A stretch of DNA of 59,162 nucleotides from BMS3ABIN04 sp965554225 (GTDB taxonomy: Bacteria > Bacteroidota > Ignavibacteria > Ignavibacteriales > Melioribacteraceae), in the NCBI GenBank assembly GCA_965554225.1, contig CBEVZC010000003.1, positions 1 through 59,162 on the forward strand, written 5' to 3'. Positions 35,773-44,513 of this stretch are shown here, one piece after another. The notes below the pieces were generated by a model that worked only from the letters and a program-made list of their open reading frames with translations, was not told where the DNA came from and made no database searches. The stretch's first letter is position 1. The number at the start of each line of letters is the position of its first letter. The position numbers and the translations under genes were made by a program.

Positions 35773-36742
35773 CATCGGGATTTTATTATTTCAGCTCTCG
35801 GGTTGTGAAAGAACTGAAATTAACGAAATAACCGATACCGGTAAACCACCGGAGACACCTTTCGGATTAAAGATAAGCTATGCTTTTGATGGGACAATAG
35901 GAATTGAATGGATTGCAAATAATGAATCTAATTTGAAAGGATATAACATTTACAGGTCTGACGGTGATACATTAAATTTTAGAAAAATTGGTTTTACCAC
36001 CTCTAATTTTTACGATGACGACTCGTTACAATATGATAAGTTTTACTATTATAAAATAAATGCAGTTAATATTTTTGAGAAAGAAAGTAGTTTAACTAAA
36101 TTTGTTGATGCAGAGCCAATTAATAAATATATCCCTTTTATTGCTCGTGAAGTAACAGCTAATGCAAGAAATTGGGAATCAAGTCAATTAATCTACGTCC
36201 ATTGGATCCCCTCATCGGAATCAGATATAAAAAATTATCTTATTTTTCGTGATACAGCACCCAATTTTTTAACATCTGTCGATAATCTATTGGATTCCAG
36301 CAGAACATATTTTTACTCAGATACTACAAACTTAAAGTTACTTGTTAGATATCATTATAAAATTATAACACAAGACAAAGGCGGATTAAAAAGTAAAGCA
36401 AGTCAAGAGGCTTCCGATTTCCTTTTAGATAAACCAATCCCCGTATTTCCATCTAATAATTCTAATGTTAACTATTTTAATACTTTTACCGTAAGAACAG
36501 CTTCCCTTCCGGCAAATTACAAACTACAGATAAGAAGTAACATCATTACCGGTATTTTGAAAGAGATTAACTTTTCGAGTGAGGAAGAGCGGAGGAATAT
36601 TAAAGTGAACCTGGACCAGTTTACTTTTGAACCGTTTAAGACTTATTACTGGCAAGTATTTACGTATACTTCAGATAATTTTGACCCGAACAGTTTTAGC
36701 GAAACATATAGTTTTACTATAATTCCAAGTAATGGGAAATAG
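35756..36742 (+). CDS. Lipoprotein with fibronectin type III-like domains
   Basis: A 328-residue predicted lipoprotein of unknown role. The frame extends further upstream, but ATG at 35756 follows AAAAAGG and opens a signal peptide ending in the lipobox LSGC (cysteine at about residue 17). Two FnIII-like beta-sandwich domains follow: about 30-120 (PPETPFGLKISY to the NAVNIFEKES strand) and about 125-225 (WIPSSESDIKNYLIFRD). A third beta-rich domain (about 230-328) contains a YYWQVFTYT strand typical of FnIII ends. It overlaps the hydrolase gene by 17 bp and is followed 2 bp later by a barrel gene, with which it probably acts at the outer membrane. Confidence 0.78.
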   Translation: MFLTFSIGILLFQLSGCERTEINEITDTGKPPETPFGLKISYAFDGTIGIEWIANNESNLKGYNIYRSDGDTLNFRKIGFTTSNFYDDDSLQYDKFYYYKINAVNIFEKESSLTKFVDAEPINKYIPFIAREVTANARNWESSQLIYVHWIPSSESDIKNYLIFRDTAPNFLTSVDNLLDSSRTYFYSDTTNLKLLVRYHYKIITQDKGGLKSKASQEASDFLLDKPIPVFPSNNSNVNYFNTFTVRTASLPANYKLQIRSNIITGILKEINFSSEEERRNIKVNLDQFTFEPFKTYYWQVFTYTSDNFDPNSFSETYSFTIIPSNGK

Positions 36743-36744
36743 AT

Positions 36745-38652
36745 TTGAAAAAGTTACTGGTAAAATTATTTTGTCTTTCTATTTTTCCATCAATTTTATT
36801 TGGACAGATAAACAGAGACAGCGTTAGTTTTATCCTTAATAGTTACAAATTTAAGTCTTTAAGTTCAGCTTTTACGAAACAATTAAATACAACTAATCTA
36901 AATTCCGGGCTAAGATATCATTTTAAGAATAGTAACTTTTTTTTTGGTTTTAACGAACGCTATCTTTCAACGGTTTTCAAATCAAGCTCAAAGAACATAA
37001 GGGATGAACAATATTTATCATTATTAGGCGAGTACAACCTTTCCCCTCTGCTAAAAATAGGATTGCATACTACAAATAATATCTTTTCGGATAACAGAAA
37101 GATTGCAATTAACGAAGCATCTATTCTTCATTCTTCCGTTTATGTTAAATTTATTCCATTATCAAAAATCCGATTTATCTCATTTGGAGGATTATCGGTC
37201 AACAGGCAAATTGCTGAAAATGATAAAGGATTCTTATACGGGCTCGAAGCGGTAATGGACAAACGAAAATTTAGCGATTTTAGTATTGAGTCCTTCTTAA
37301 AGCTTCAAAACGAAGACATATCACCCAGGAAAAATACATTACGGTTATTTAATTTTACCATCACAAATTCATTTCAAAATGATTTTAACAATTCAATATC
37401 GGCAAAGTTTTTCGAAACAAGAAGAGATTTTTATTTTAATGCCGACTCACTCTTGCAAAGAGAATTCAATATTACTAATAATATTCAAAGCAGAGTTGCA
37501 AAGAATTATTTAATCGAAGACAGGGTTTTTTATTCGTCCATGAATTCGAATTTTACTTTTGGTTTAATCGGCAAAATATTTCGCCGCGATATAAATAGAA
37601 ATACACGCTACATCACAACTGCTAATATTACGGAATCAACTTTCGACTCCAAAATAGAAGAGTTCAAATTAAACTTATCGGGAATGCTGGGGTATAACAC
37701 CGGATTATTAAACACATTGTTTAAATTTGAATATTCGGAACGAACTGAAAAACACAATGCGAACAGAATTGAGGGAGCAAACGAAATTTTTTACGAGGAA
37801 AGACAAACGTCGGAATTTAGGAAAAATAATCAATCACAGTTAGCAAATCTATCCGGAGCAATAAGCTATAAATTTTCACCTAAAGATAGATTTTCTTTAA
37901 GCATATTGCATAGAAAGTTAGCTTATGATACCCCAAGCGAACAAAACTATGATGATAGAGACGAGCTTTTAACAATATTGCGAATATTATATTCAAGAAA
38001 ATTTAGTCCTATTTTTAACTTCTATATTAATTTGGAAGGAAGTTCTAACCATATAGTTTATATTTTTGCACAGCGGAGTTCTAATAATAATATTCGTCGC
38101 GTTTTGAAACTTTCTACGGGCGGAAATTTCACAACCGACTATTTAACTTCTAAAAATTCTGCGGAAGTTTCTGCTAATTATACCGTATATGATTTTGAAG
38201 ATATTATTCCGAATGTAAAAAGTTTTTCATTCCGCCAATTTGCATTTAGAGATTCAACTAATTTAAAGATTATGAGAAATATTTATTTCTCATTAAACGG
38301 GTATGTTAAGTTTTCTGAACAAGGAAATTTTAAATGGACAAATTTCACAAGCAAACCGGAAAGATTTTTAGCTGAGTATTTTGCAATACCAAAAATAGGC
38401 TTTCAACATTCAAACTTATTAATGAATTTTGGTATTCGTTTATTTACACTAACTACATTTAAGTATAATAAAAATAATGTTAAGTTTAAAGATTCGAATT
38501 ATAGAAGTCTGGGCCCTTTAGTCGAATTAAAATATTTAATCGGTTCGCGATTATTAATTAATTTGAACGGTTGGTACGAATTTATTAAATCGGAATCTAA
38601 CGCAAAAAAGGAAATTGCTAATTTAAATCTAAACCTTAGCTGGAATATTTAA
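36745..38652 (+). CDS. Predicted outer-membrane beta-barrel protein
   Basis: A 635-residue exported protein of unknown family. It starts with TTG at 36745, 2 bp after the lipoprotein stop; GGGAAA upstream may serve as ribosome-binding site. A signal peptide (KKLLVKLFCLSIFPSILFGQ) precedes a sequence built of alternating-polarity strands rich in N, F, R, S and K, such as SNFFFGFNERYLS, with a final LNLNLSWNI strand, as expected of a large barrel with long loops. No plug or TonB box is seen. Tight coupling to the FnIII lipoprotein suggests a two-part outer-membrane complex. Lineage-specific; function unknown. Confidence 0.7.
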   Translation: MKKLLVKLFCLSIFPSILFGQINRDSVSFILNSYKFKSLSSAFTKQLNTTNLNSGLRYHFKNSNFFFGFNERYLSTVFKSSSKNIRDEQYLSLLGEYNLSPLLKIGLHTTNNIFSDNRKIAINEASILHSSVYVKFIPLSKIRFISFGGLSVNRQIAENDKGFLYGLEAVMDKRKFSDFSIESFLKLQNEDISPRKNTLRLFNFTITNSFQNDFNNSISAKFFETRRDFYFNADSLLQREFNITNNIQSRVAKNYLIEDRVFYSSMNSNFTFGLIGKIFRRDINRNTRYITTANITESTFDSKIEEFKLNLSGMLGYNTGLLNTLFKFEYSERTEKHNANRIEGANEIFYEERQTSEFRKNNQSQLANLSGAISYKFSPKDRFSLSILHRKLAYDTPSEQNYDDRDELLTILRILYSRKFSPIFNFYINLEGSSNHIVYIFAQRSSNNNIRRVLKLSTGGNFTTDYLTSKNSAEVSANYTVYDFEDIIPNVKSFSFRQFAFRDSTNLKIMRNIYFSLNGYVKFSEQGNFKWTNFTSKPERFLAEYFAIPKIGFQHSNLLMNFGIRLFTLTTFKYNKNNVKFKDSNYRSLGPLVELKYLIGSRLLINLNGWYEFIKSESNAKKEIANLNLNLSWNI

Positions 38653-38730
38653 AATCTAAACTTAACTTGAAAAGTTTCGAATCTACCTTTATCTTATTCA
38701 GGCAATTATTTAATTTTATTTAGAAAGTGC

Positions 38731-39153
38731 ATGACAGAAAATATACCCTCAAAAATATATAAAAAATCCTTCCCGAGCGATCCTGATCTTCTGCCTGAAA
38801 TAGAAGATTTTATAATGGAAAAGGTTACCGAAGCTAGTTTAGATAAAAAAAAATTAAGTAACTTAGCACTTTCTGTTGCCGAGGCTACATCAAATGCCAT
38901 TATGCATGGCAATAAAGCCGATAAGGATAAAAATGTTTATATAGAAATAAAAATCCTTCCTGATAAAATTGATATCGTTATCCGGGATGAAGGAGGAGGA
39001 TTTACACTTGAAAATGTTCCCGACCCAACTCTACCTGAAAATATTCTTAAAGACAGCGGAAGAGGTATTTATATTATGCGTTCATTCTTAGATGATCTTA
39101 AATTCGACTTTTCCTCAAAAGGAACAACTTTAACCCTTTCGGTAAACAGATAG
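38731..39153 (+). CDS. RsbW-like anti-sigma factor / serine kinase
   Basis: A 140-residue GHKL ATPase-fold protein of the RsbW/SpoIIAB family. The N box is EATSNAIMHGN (residues 51-61), the G1 box DEGGGF (86-91), and the G2 box GRGIYIM (110-116). Such kinases bind a sigma factor or phosphorylate an STAS-domain antagonist in partner-switching stress responses. No sigma factor, STAS protein or PP2C phosphatase is encoded nearby, so the partner is elsewhere. It stands alone, 78 bp after the barrel gene and 172 bp before mdh. Confidence 0.88.
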   Translation: MTENIPSKIYKKSFPSDPDLLPEIEDFIMEKVTEASLDKKKLSNLALSVAEATSNAIMHGNKADKDKNVYIEIKILPDKIDIVIRDEGGGFTLENVPDPTLPENILKDSGRGIYIMRSFLDDLKFDFSSKGTTLTLSVNR

Positions 39154-39325
39154 TCAGTTCCTTTTTTTTCCTAAAATAATTTTATTTTTTCCTTGAAAAA
39201 TTACTTTATCCTATAAAAAAATTTCTTTTTTGCCGCAAACCTTAATGACAATTGAAGTAAATCTTCCTATATTTAAGATGTTAATATCCAAAAATATTCT
39301 TTTCAAATAATTAGAGGAGCAAGTT

Positions 39326-40291
39326 ATGGCACGAAAAAAAATTGCACTTATCGGTGGTGGTCAAATTGGTGGTGTAATGGCACAATTGTTTGCTACCAGA
39401 CAATTAGGCGATGTCATTCTTTTTGACATAGTAGAAGGATTACCTCAAGGCAAAACCTTAGATATTCATGAAGCATCCAGAATTGACAGATTTGATATGA
39501 AATTAAAAGGGACGAACGATTATAAAGATATTGATAATGCTGATATAGTGATAATTACTGCCGGACTTCCGCGTAAACCGGGAATGAGCAGAGAAGATTT
39601 GCTTACAACCAATGCAAAAATTATGACCAGCGTTGCTAAGGGAGTTAAGGAACATGCACCAAATTCTATTGCAATAATTATTTCGAACCCTCTTGATACG
39701 ATGGTAACACTGTTTCAGAAAGTTACCGGTTTCCCTACAAACAGAGTTATTGGTCAAGCAGGAGTTTTAGATTCATCAAGATTTTCTTCATTTATAGCTT
39801 GGGAACTTGATGTATCTGTACAAGATGTTAACGCAATGGTTCTTGGCGGACACGGTGACAGTATGGTTCCGCTGTTAAGATATGCAAATGTAAATGGTGT
39901 TCCGGTTATTGAAATGCTTGAAAGAAAATATGGTGATGTTGCTAAGGCTAAAGAAGTTATGGATGCTATGGTTCAAAGAACTAAAAAAGCCGGCGGTGAG
40001 GTGGTTGGTTTATTGAAAACCGGATCAGCGTTTTACTCTCCCGCTGCTGCTGCAACTACAATGGCAAAATCAATTCTGCTTGATGAGAAAAGATTACTAC
40101 CCTGTAGCGCTTACCTTAAAGGAGAATACGGTGTTGACGGATATTTCATTGGTGTACCGGCAGTTCTCGGCGAAAATGGCATTGAGAGAGTAGTTGAATT
40201 AACACTTAATGATGAAGAACAAGCAGCATTTGATAATTCCGTAGCGGCAGTTAAAAACTCGGTTGCAAATCTTGAAAAATTAGGTTTTTAA
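39326..40291 (+). CDS. mdh: Malate dehydrogenase
   Basis: NAD-dependent malate dehydrogenase of the lactate-dehydrogenase-like type, interconverting malate and oxaloacetate in the TCA cycle. The 321-residue product has the Rossmann IALIGGGQIGGVMAQ, the substrate-loop ITAGLPRKPGMSREDL with the two arginines, NPLDTM, GQAGVLDSSRF and the catalytic GGHGDSMVPL. Type IV MDHs of this kind are common in Chlorobiota and Bacteroidota. A strong GAGGAGC lies before the ATG, and an intrinsic terminator follows, so it is a single-gene unit. Confidence 0.96.
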   Translation: MARKKIALIGGGQIGGVMAQLFATRQLGDVILFDIVEGLPQGKTLDIHEASRIDRFDMKLKGTNDYKDIDNADIVIITAGLPRKPGMSREDLLTTNAKIMTSVAKGVKEHAPNSIAIIISNPLDTMVTLFQKVTGFPTNRVIGQAGVLDSSRFSSFIAWELDVSVQDVNAMVLGGHGDSMVPLLRYANVNGVPVIEMLERKYGDVAKAKEVMDAMVQRTKKAGGEVVGLLKTGSAFYSPAAAATTMAKSILLDEKRLLPCSAYLKGEYGVDGYFIGVPAVLGENGIERVVELTLNDEEQAAFDNSVAAVKNSVANLEKLGF

Positions 40292-40311
40292 CTTCAGAAT
40301 TATATATTAAT

Positions 40312-40344
40312 AAAAGCCCGATCATTTTTCAAAGTTGGGCTTTT
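40312..40344 (+). terminator. Intrinsic terminator of mdh
   Basis: AAAAGCCC pairs with GGGCTTTT, extended by one wobble and one A-T pair, around a 13-base loop, and is followed by further T residues. It lies 20 bp after the mdh stop. Confidence 0.85.
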
Positions 40345-40447
40345 TTATATTTATATTTTCACTTCTTTTTTCTCCCCAACCCGGCACAATTTAACAACTA
40401 AGAATTTTGAAGAAATTTAGTTTATATATGATTTCATTTAAAATAAA

Positions 40448-40469
40448 AAATCCGGCAAAAGCCGGATTT
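40448..40469 (-). terminator. Intrinsic terminator of rplU-rpmA
   Basis: A perfect 9-bp stem (AAATCCGGC / GCCGGATTT) with a four-base loop; on the minus strand it runs into TTTTATTT. It lies 23 bp after the rpmA stop and ends the ribosomal-protein transcript. Confidence 0.88.
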
Positions 40470-40492
40470 AATTAATTTTAATTTAGAATCAT

Positions 40493-40756
40493 CTAACCAC
40501 CAAGACTTTCATAAACACTAACAAATCTTCTGTTATTTCTTTTCTTTTCAAATTTCACAAATCCGTCTGTAACAGCAAAAAGTGTATCGTCCCCGCCTCT
40601 CATTACATTATTGCCAGGATGAAACTTAGTTCCTCTTTGTCTAACTAAAATAGTGCCTGACGAAACTTTCTCGCCGCCGAACCGTTTTACTCCAAGATAT
40701 TGAGGATTACTGTCACGCCCGTTTCTCGATGATCCTTGTCCTTTTTTATGTGCCAT
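40493..40756 (-). CDS. rpmA: 50S ribosomal protein L27
   Basis: The 87-residue L27 lies near the peptidyl-transferase centre. The N terminus MAHKKGQGSSRNGRDSNPQYLGVK is the family sequence without the cleaved leader seen in Firmicutes; GTILVRQRGTKFHPGNNV and a final FVSVYE strand complete it. The start codon shares a base with the rplU stop (TAATG), giving translational coupling, and an intrinsic terminator follows. Confidence 0.98.
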   Translation of the reverse strand: MAHKKGQGSSRNGRDSNPQYLGVKRFGGEKVSSGTILVRQRGTKFHPGNNVMRGGDDTLFAVTDGFVKFEKKRNNRRFVSVYESLGG

Positions 40757-41109
40757 TATTCACTCTCCTCAACTGTTTCTTTCGGTTTTGATGCTCTTGG
40801 TTTACTGATTTTAGTAACTTCTATTCTGGATAGCTGTTGTCTATGACCGTTTTTAACTCTGTATGATTTTCTTCTTTTTTTCTTGAATACAATTACTTTA
40901 TCATCTTTAAGATGCTCCAGAACTTTTGCTTGAACTTTAACGCCTTTCACCAATGGAGCACCAATTTTTGTTGCTTTTCCATCTGAAAAAATAAGTACAG
41001 AATCAAAAGTTACTTTTTTATCAACTTCAGATGACAGACGCGGGACATAATATTTCTTATTTTCTTCAACTTTAAACTGTGACCCGGCTATATCAACAAC
41101 TGCAAACAT
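40756..41109 (-). CDS. rplU: 50S ribosomal protein L21
   Basis: The 117-residue L21 binds domain II of 23S rRNA. The family opening MFAVVDIAGSQFKVEENKKYYVPRL and the basic KVIVFKKKRRKSYRVKNGHRQQLSRIEVTKI are clear; a short acidic tail (SKPKETVEESE) is extra. It is the first gene of rplU-rpmA. Ribosome-binding sequence AGGAGA lies before the ATG. The upstream 74 bp to mgsA contain its promoter. Confidence 0.98.
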   Translation of the reverse strand: MFAVVDIAGSQFKVEENKKYYVPRLSSEVDKKVTFDSVLIFSDGKATKIGAPLVKGVKVQAKVLEHLKDDKVIVFKKKRRKSYRVKNGHRQQLSRIEVTKISKPRASKPKETVEESE

Positions 41110-41183
41110 GAATTTCTCCTAATCTTTTAATTTCGAGCCTTAAAGTTATAAAAATAATATAATTATGTCAATTTCTTACTTAA

Positions 41184-41672
41184 TTAATTAACCTTTTTCT
41201 TCAAGTCTATTTTGCGATTAATGTATAGACCATAATCTTTCAATTCAGGCTCATAATCCTCCTCAAACAACTTAGATGAGATAATAAAGTCTGCTGTAGA
41301 CCTATTACAAGCCGTAGGAACATTATATAAGGCTGAAATTCTAAGTAATGCCTTTACATCAACATCGTGAGGCTGCGGTTCCATAGGATCCCATAAAAAA
41401 ATAAAAATATCAATTTCACCTTCTGCAATTAAAGCACCAAGCTGTTGATCACCGCCCAAAGGACCAGATTTTAGTTTTGTAACAACTTTGTTGGATTTTA
41501 CATCAAGTTTGGTTTTATTTTTTTTAAATATTTCTTCAATCATTGAACCTGTTGTACCGGTACAAATAATCTTGTGTTCATCCAATGATTCTATATTCCA
41601 CTCAACCCATTCGGCTAAATCCTTTTTTCTATTGTCATGGGCAACTAATGCAATAGTTTTTTGATATTTCAT
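41184..41672 (-). CDS. mgsA: Methylglyoxal synthase
   Basis: MgsA converts dihydroxyacetone phosphate to methylglyoxal and phosphate, a glycolytic bypass that releases phosphate when triose phosphates build up. The 162-residue product shows the family motifs IALVAHDNRKKDL, ICTGTTGSMIEE, SGPLGGDQQLGALIAEGEIDIFIFLWDPM with the catalytic aspartate in GGDQQ, and PHDVDVKALLRISALYNVPTACNRSTADF. Because the reaction is repressed by phosphate in known enzymes, it fits functionally beside the phosphate-related genes that follow, but the divergent repeat array at 41796 faces the other way. Monocistronic. Confidence 0.95.
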   Translation of the reverse strand: MKYQKTIALVAHDNRKKDLAEWVEWNIESLDEHKIICTGTTGSMIEEIFKKNKTKLDVKSNKVVTKLKSGPLGGDQQLGALIAEGEIDIFIFLWDPMEPQPHDVDVKALLRISALYNVPTACNRSTADFIISSKLFEEDYEPELKDYGLYINRKIDLKKKVN

Positions 41673-42002
41673 TACAACCTCTATTTACAAAATGATATTT
41701 TGTGGAACAATGTATACATACAATTTGATTAAGCAAAATTAAGTTTTTGTTAACAATCAAAAATTTATATTACTCTAAATTCCAAACGTTTATTTCTTAA
41801 TAATAAATTAAACTGAACTTAATTTTAGGTTAACATACGCTGGATAAATTTCCATCAAAATAAATAAAATAAATGCGCGCAACTATTTTGAGAATTGCTG
41901 TTCAATATAAAAAGTATGTAAGTAATTATAAATAAAATTCCCATGATTTATAAAAATAAAAGATATTGTTAAAATTAAATCTATTACTATTTAAGTAAAT
42001 AA
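41673..42002. other. Divergent intergenic region with a PHO-box-like array, 330 bp
   Basis: A very AT-rich spacer between mgsA (leftward) and the GH1 gene (rightward). It holds the four-box 11-bp array at 41796-41835 and a TAAATTT element at 41845-41851, described separately. Apart from these and a 10-bp palindrome at 41710-41719, which I treat as chance, I see no RNA gene or small coding frame. Confidence 0.6.
41796..41835 (+). promoter_or_regulatory. PHO-box-like array, four boxes, before the GH1-GT21-PlcP-SMR operon
   Basis: Four 7-bp boxes at an exact 11-bp period: CTTAATA (41796), ATTAAAC (41807), CTTAATT (41818) and GTTAACA (41829), each with TTAA in the same position and separated by 4-bp spacers. 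This 7+4 direct-repeat layout is that of PHO boxes bound by PhoB/PhoP-type response regulators. TAAATTT, matching the Bacteroidota-type -7 element TAnnTTTG except at the last base, begins 9 bp after the last box (41845). The same box and orientation relative to the gene recur before pstS and the TonB receptor. The 167 bp from the array to the GH1 ATG implies a long leader. This is the most degenerate of the three arrays. Confidence 0.6.
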
Positions 42003-43274
42003 ATGAAAAAATTTTATTGGGGAACCGCTACTTCTTCTTTCCAAATCGAGGGAAATATTAAGAATGATTTTACGGAATGGGAAACACTTGGGAAATTCAA
42101 GAATAATGGATCAAATCCCTTGTACGAAAACGGAAGTAATCATTGGTTAAACTGGAAAAAAGATTTCGATTTAATAAAAGAGCTGAATCAAAATTCATAT
42201 CGTTTTTCTATTGAATGGGCAAGAGTAGAACCTGAGAGGAATAATTATTCCCAAAATGCACTCAATCAATACTCGGAGATGATTGATTATCTTCGTCAAC
42301 TAAACATTGAACCGTTTTTAACGTTAAATCATTTCTCACATCCAAAATGGTTTCATGAATTAACTCCATGGCATAAAAAAGAATCTATTTCTTCCTTTTG
42401 TGAATTTGCCAAAATAATAATTGATCTTTTTTCAGACAGAGTCAATTATTGGATATCATTTAATGAACCTATTGTTTGGGCTTTAGCCGCATACGGTGAT
42501 GCAAAATTTCCTCCAGGAATTAGAGATTTAAAGTTTATGATGGAAGCAATTAAAAATATGATGGAAGCTCATGTATGTATTTATGATTATCTGAAAAAGA
42601 GAAACAATAAAGCAAAATTAGGTATTGCAAAACATTTTATTGTTTTCAAAGAAGGACGGAATTGGTTTTTATTAGATAAAAAAGTTACAAATCGTATAGA
42701 TGTTTTTTTTAATAAAATGTTGTTAAATGCGTTCCGGGAAAATCGGTTAGCTCATTGGTTTCCAACAGTCCTTAAATATGATTCACCTATTAAATTAGAT
42801 AACAAAATCGATTTTTGGGGAATTAATTATTATTACAAAATATATGCTCAATTCAAGTTTAATTTTAAAAATCCATTTTTCCTTTTCCCCAAAGAACCTG
42901 CAACCGATATGGGCTGGGAAATTTACCCAAAGGGACTTAAGAAAATTATTAAACTAGTTACTGAAACCGGTAAGGAAATATTTATTACTGAAAACGGTAT
43001 AGCGACTAACGACGAAGGACTACGTAAAATGTTCATTAAGAAACATTTAAAAGTAGTTAACAAAGCTAGAAGCAAATATAATATTAAAGGTTACTTTTAT
43101 TGGAGTTTGATAGACAACTACGAATGGTTGAAAGGAAAATCAAAAAGGTTTGGGCTTGTAAGAATTGATTACGAAAATAAGTTTGAGAGAATTATAAAGC
43201 CAAGCGGATTTTATTATGCTAAGCTAATTAAGAAATATTCAAATAGGAAAGTTATACTACCGGTTAACAAATAA
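42003..43274 (+). CDS. Family 1 glycoside hydrolase (beta-glucosidase-like)
   Basis: A 423-residue GH1 retaining beta-glycosidase, slightly shorter than the usual 440-480. It has no signal peptide, so it acts in the cytoplasm. The acid/base glutamate is E155 in ISFNEP and the nucleophile is E330 in ITENGI; SFQIEGN, YRFSIEWARVEP, LTLNHFSHPKW and FYWSLIDNYEW line the active site. The aglycone side seems reduced. It heads an operon with a GT21-like glycosyltransferase, a PlcP/LpxH-like phosphoesterase and an SMR transporter, so a glycolipid or a released glycoside is a more interesting candidate substrate than cellobiose. That is inference from context only. Confidence 0.88.
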   Translation: MKKFYWGTATSSFQIEGNIKNDFTEWETLGKFKNNGSNPLYENGSNHWLNWKKDFDLIKELNQNSYRFSIEWARVEPERNNYSQNALNQYSEMIDYLRQLNIEPFLTLNHFSHPKWFHELTPWHKKESISSFCEFAKIIIDLFSDRVNYWISFNEPIVWALAAYGDAKFPPGIRDLKFMMEAIKNMMEAHVCIYDYLKKRNNKAKLGIAKHFIVFKEGRNWFLLDKKVTNRIDVFFNKMLLNAFRENRLAHWFPTVLKYDSPIKLDNKIDFWGINYYYKIYAQFKFNFKNPFFLFPKEPATDMGWEIYPKGLKKIIKLVTETGKEIFITENGIATNDEGLRKMFIKKHLKVVNKARSKYNIKGYFYWSLIDNYEWLKGKSKRFGLVRIDYENKFERIIKPSGFYYAKLIKKYSNRKVILPVNK

Positions 43275-43311
43275 AATACAAATAGATTCCTACAAATTAA
43301 AAGGGAACAAA

Positions 43312-44475
43312 ATGGAATATTTTATAGTTATAATTTTTACTTTAGTCATATTATTCGGATTGTCTTATCAACTATTGTCCGTAATCTTATTTAAGAATGA
43401 GTTCAATAAAAGAAATGATATTGAGATAAAAAAAAATAAAAGTTATCCGTTTATCAGCATATTAAAACCAATCAAAGGAATTGATGATCAATTAGAAGAT
43501 AATTTAATATCATTCTTTGAATTGGATTACCCGAACTATGAAATTATTTTTGGTTTACATTCGTATAACGATCCCGCTTTAAGAATAATAAAAAAATTAG
43601 TAAAATCATTCCCAAGTGTAAAAGCTAAAATAATAATTAACAGTTTCCGGATAGGGTTAAATCCTAAAATCAATAATTTATACAATATGTATCCAAGCGC
43701 CGAAGGTTCTTTAATATTCATCAGCGATAGTAATACAAGTATTGAACGTAATTTTTTAAAACTATTGGAAAATGAATTTGAAGACAAAAATATTGGTCTG
43801 GTTACCGCAACCATTCGTGGAATCGGAGCAAAAAACCTCTCATCCTTAATGGAAAATATTCACCTTAATACATTTTTATCTCCAAGCGTCTTTGCAGCTT
43901 CACGGATAGCTAAAATTTCCATTGTTATAGGCAAAGCAATTTTAATTCCTAAATATCTTTTGGAAAAAATCGGAGGGTTTGAAGCATTTAAAAATTATTT
44001 AGCGGAAGATTACTTAATGGGAATTAAAGTTATGGAAATGGGTTATAAAATAAGAACCGCACCTGTTCTTGTTAATAACATAAATGAAAAATGGACATTA
44101 AAAAAATTCTTAAACCGTCACTCACGCTGGGCAAAAATGCGGGCAAAAATTAAAATTACTACATATCTGCTGGAATCATTATCAAATCCGATTTCTTCCA
44201 GTTTTATTCTTGCGCTTCTATTGCACAACGAATTAGGTATAATTCAATTTATTACAGTATCGATAGTTAAATCTTTAATCGACTCAGTAAGTTTAAGACT
44301 AATAAAATCTGATATAAAAACGTATCAACTAATAGTGATTCCAATAAAAGATTTAATAATCGGTCTGCTGTGGTACATCCCATTTATTAATTCTAGAATA
44401 AGTTGGAGAAATAATCATTTTACAATTCAAAAAGGTTCATTACTTCAGCCTTTTTTAACTAATCTTAAAATATAA
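43312..44475 (+). CDS. GT21-like glycosyltransferase (ceramide glucosyltransferase/HpnI type)
   Basis: A 387-residue membrane glycosyltransferase with the GT-A fold of the GT2/GT21 group. One N-terminal membrane helix (residues 3-28) precedes the catalytic domain: PFISILKPIKGID, the metal-binding D139 in ISDSN, the AEDY motif with D233, and RHSRW (269-273), equal to the (Q/R)xxRW motif of ceramide glucosyltransferases. Two or three hydrophobic helices close the protein (about 290-370). Family members put glucose or N-acetylglucosamine on ceramide, diacylglycerol or hopanoid head groups. The location just before a PlcP-like phosphoesterase suggests that it glycosylates diacylglycerol. AAAAGGG precedes the ATG. 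Confidence 0.85.
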   Translation: MEYFIVIIFTLVILFGLSYQLLSVILFKNEFNKRNDIEIKKNKSYPFISILKPIKGIDDQLEDNLISFFELDYPNYEIIFGLHSYNDPALRIIKKLVKSFPSVKAKIIINSFRIGLNPKINNLYNMYPSAEGSLIFISDSNTSIERNFLKLLENEFEDKNIGLVTATIRGIGAKNLSSLMENIHLNTFLSPSVFAASRIAKISIVIGKAILIPKYLLEKIGGFEAFKNYLAEDYLMGIKVMEMGYKIRTAPVLVNNINEKWTLKKFLNRHSRWAKMRAKIKITTYLLESLSNPISSSFILALLLHNELGIIQFITVSIVKSLIDSVSLRLIKSDIKTYQLIVIPIKDLIIGLLWYIPFINSRISWRNNHFTIQKGSLLQPFLTNLKI

Positions 44476-44513
44476 AGAAAAGTTTTTTTTAATTACTAAT
44501 TAAGGATAACAGA

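Noticed and set aside
41710..41719. Palindrome ATGTATACAT upstream of mgsA
   Set aside because: A lone 10-bp palindrome in AT-rich DNA with no second copy near by; likely chance.
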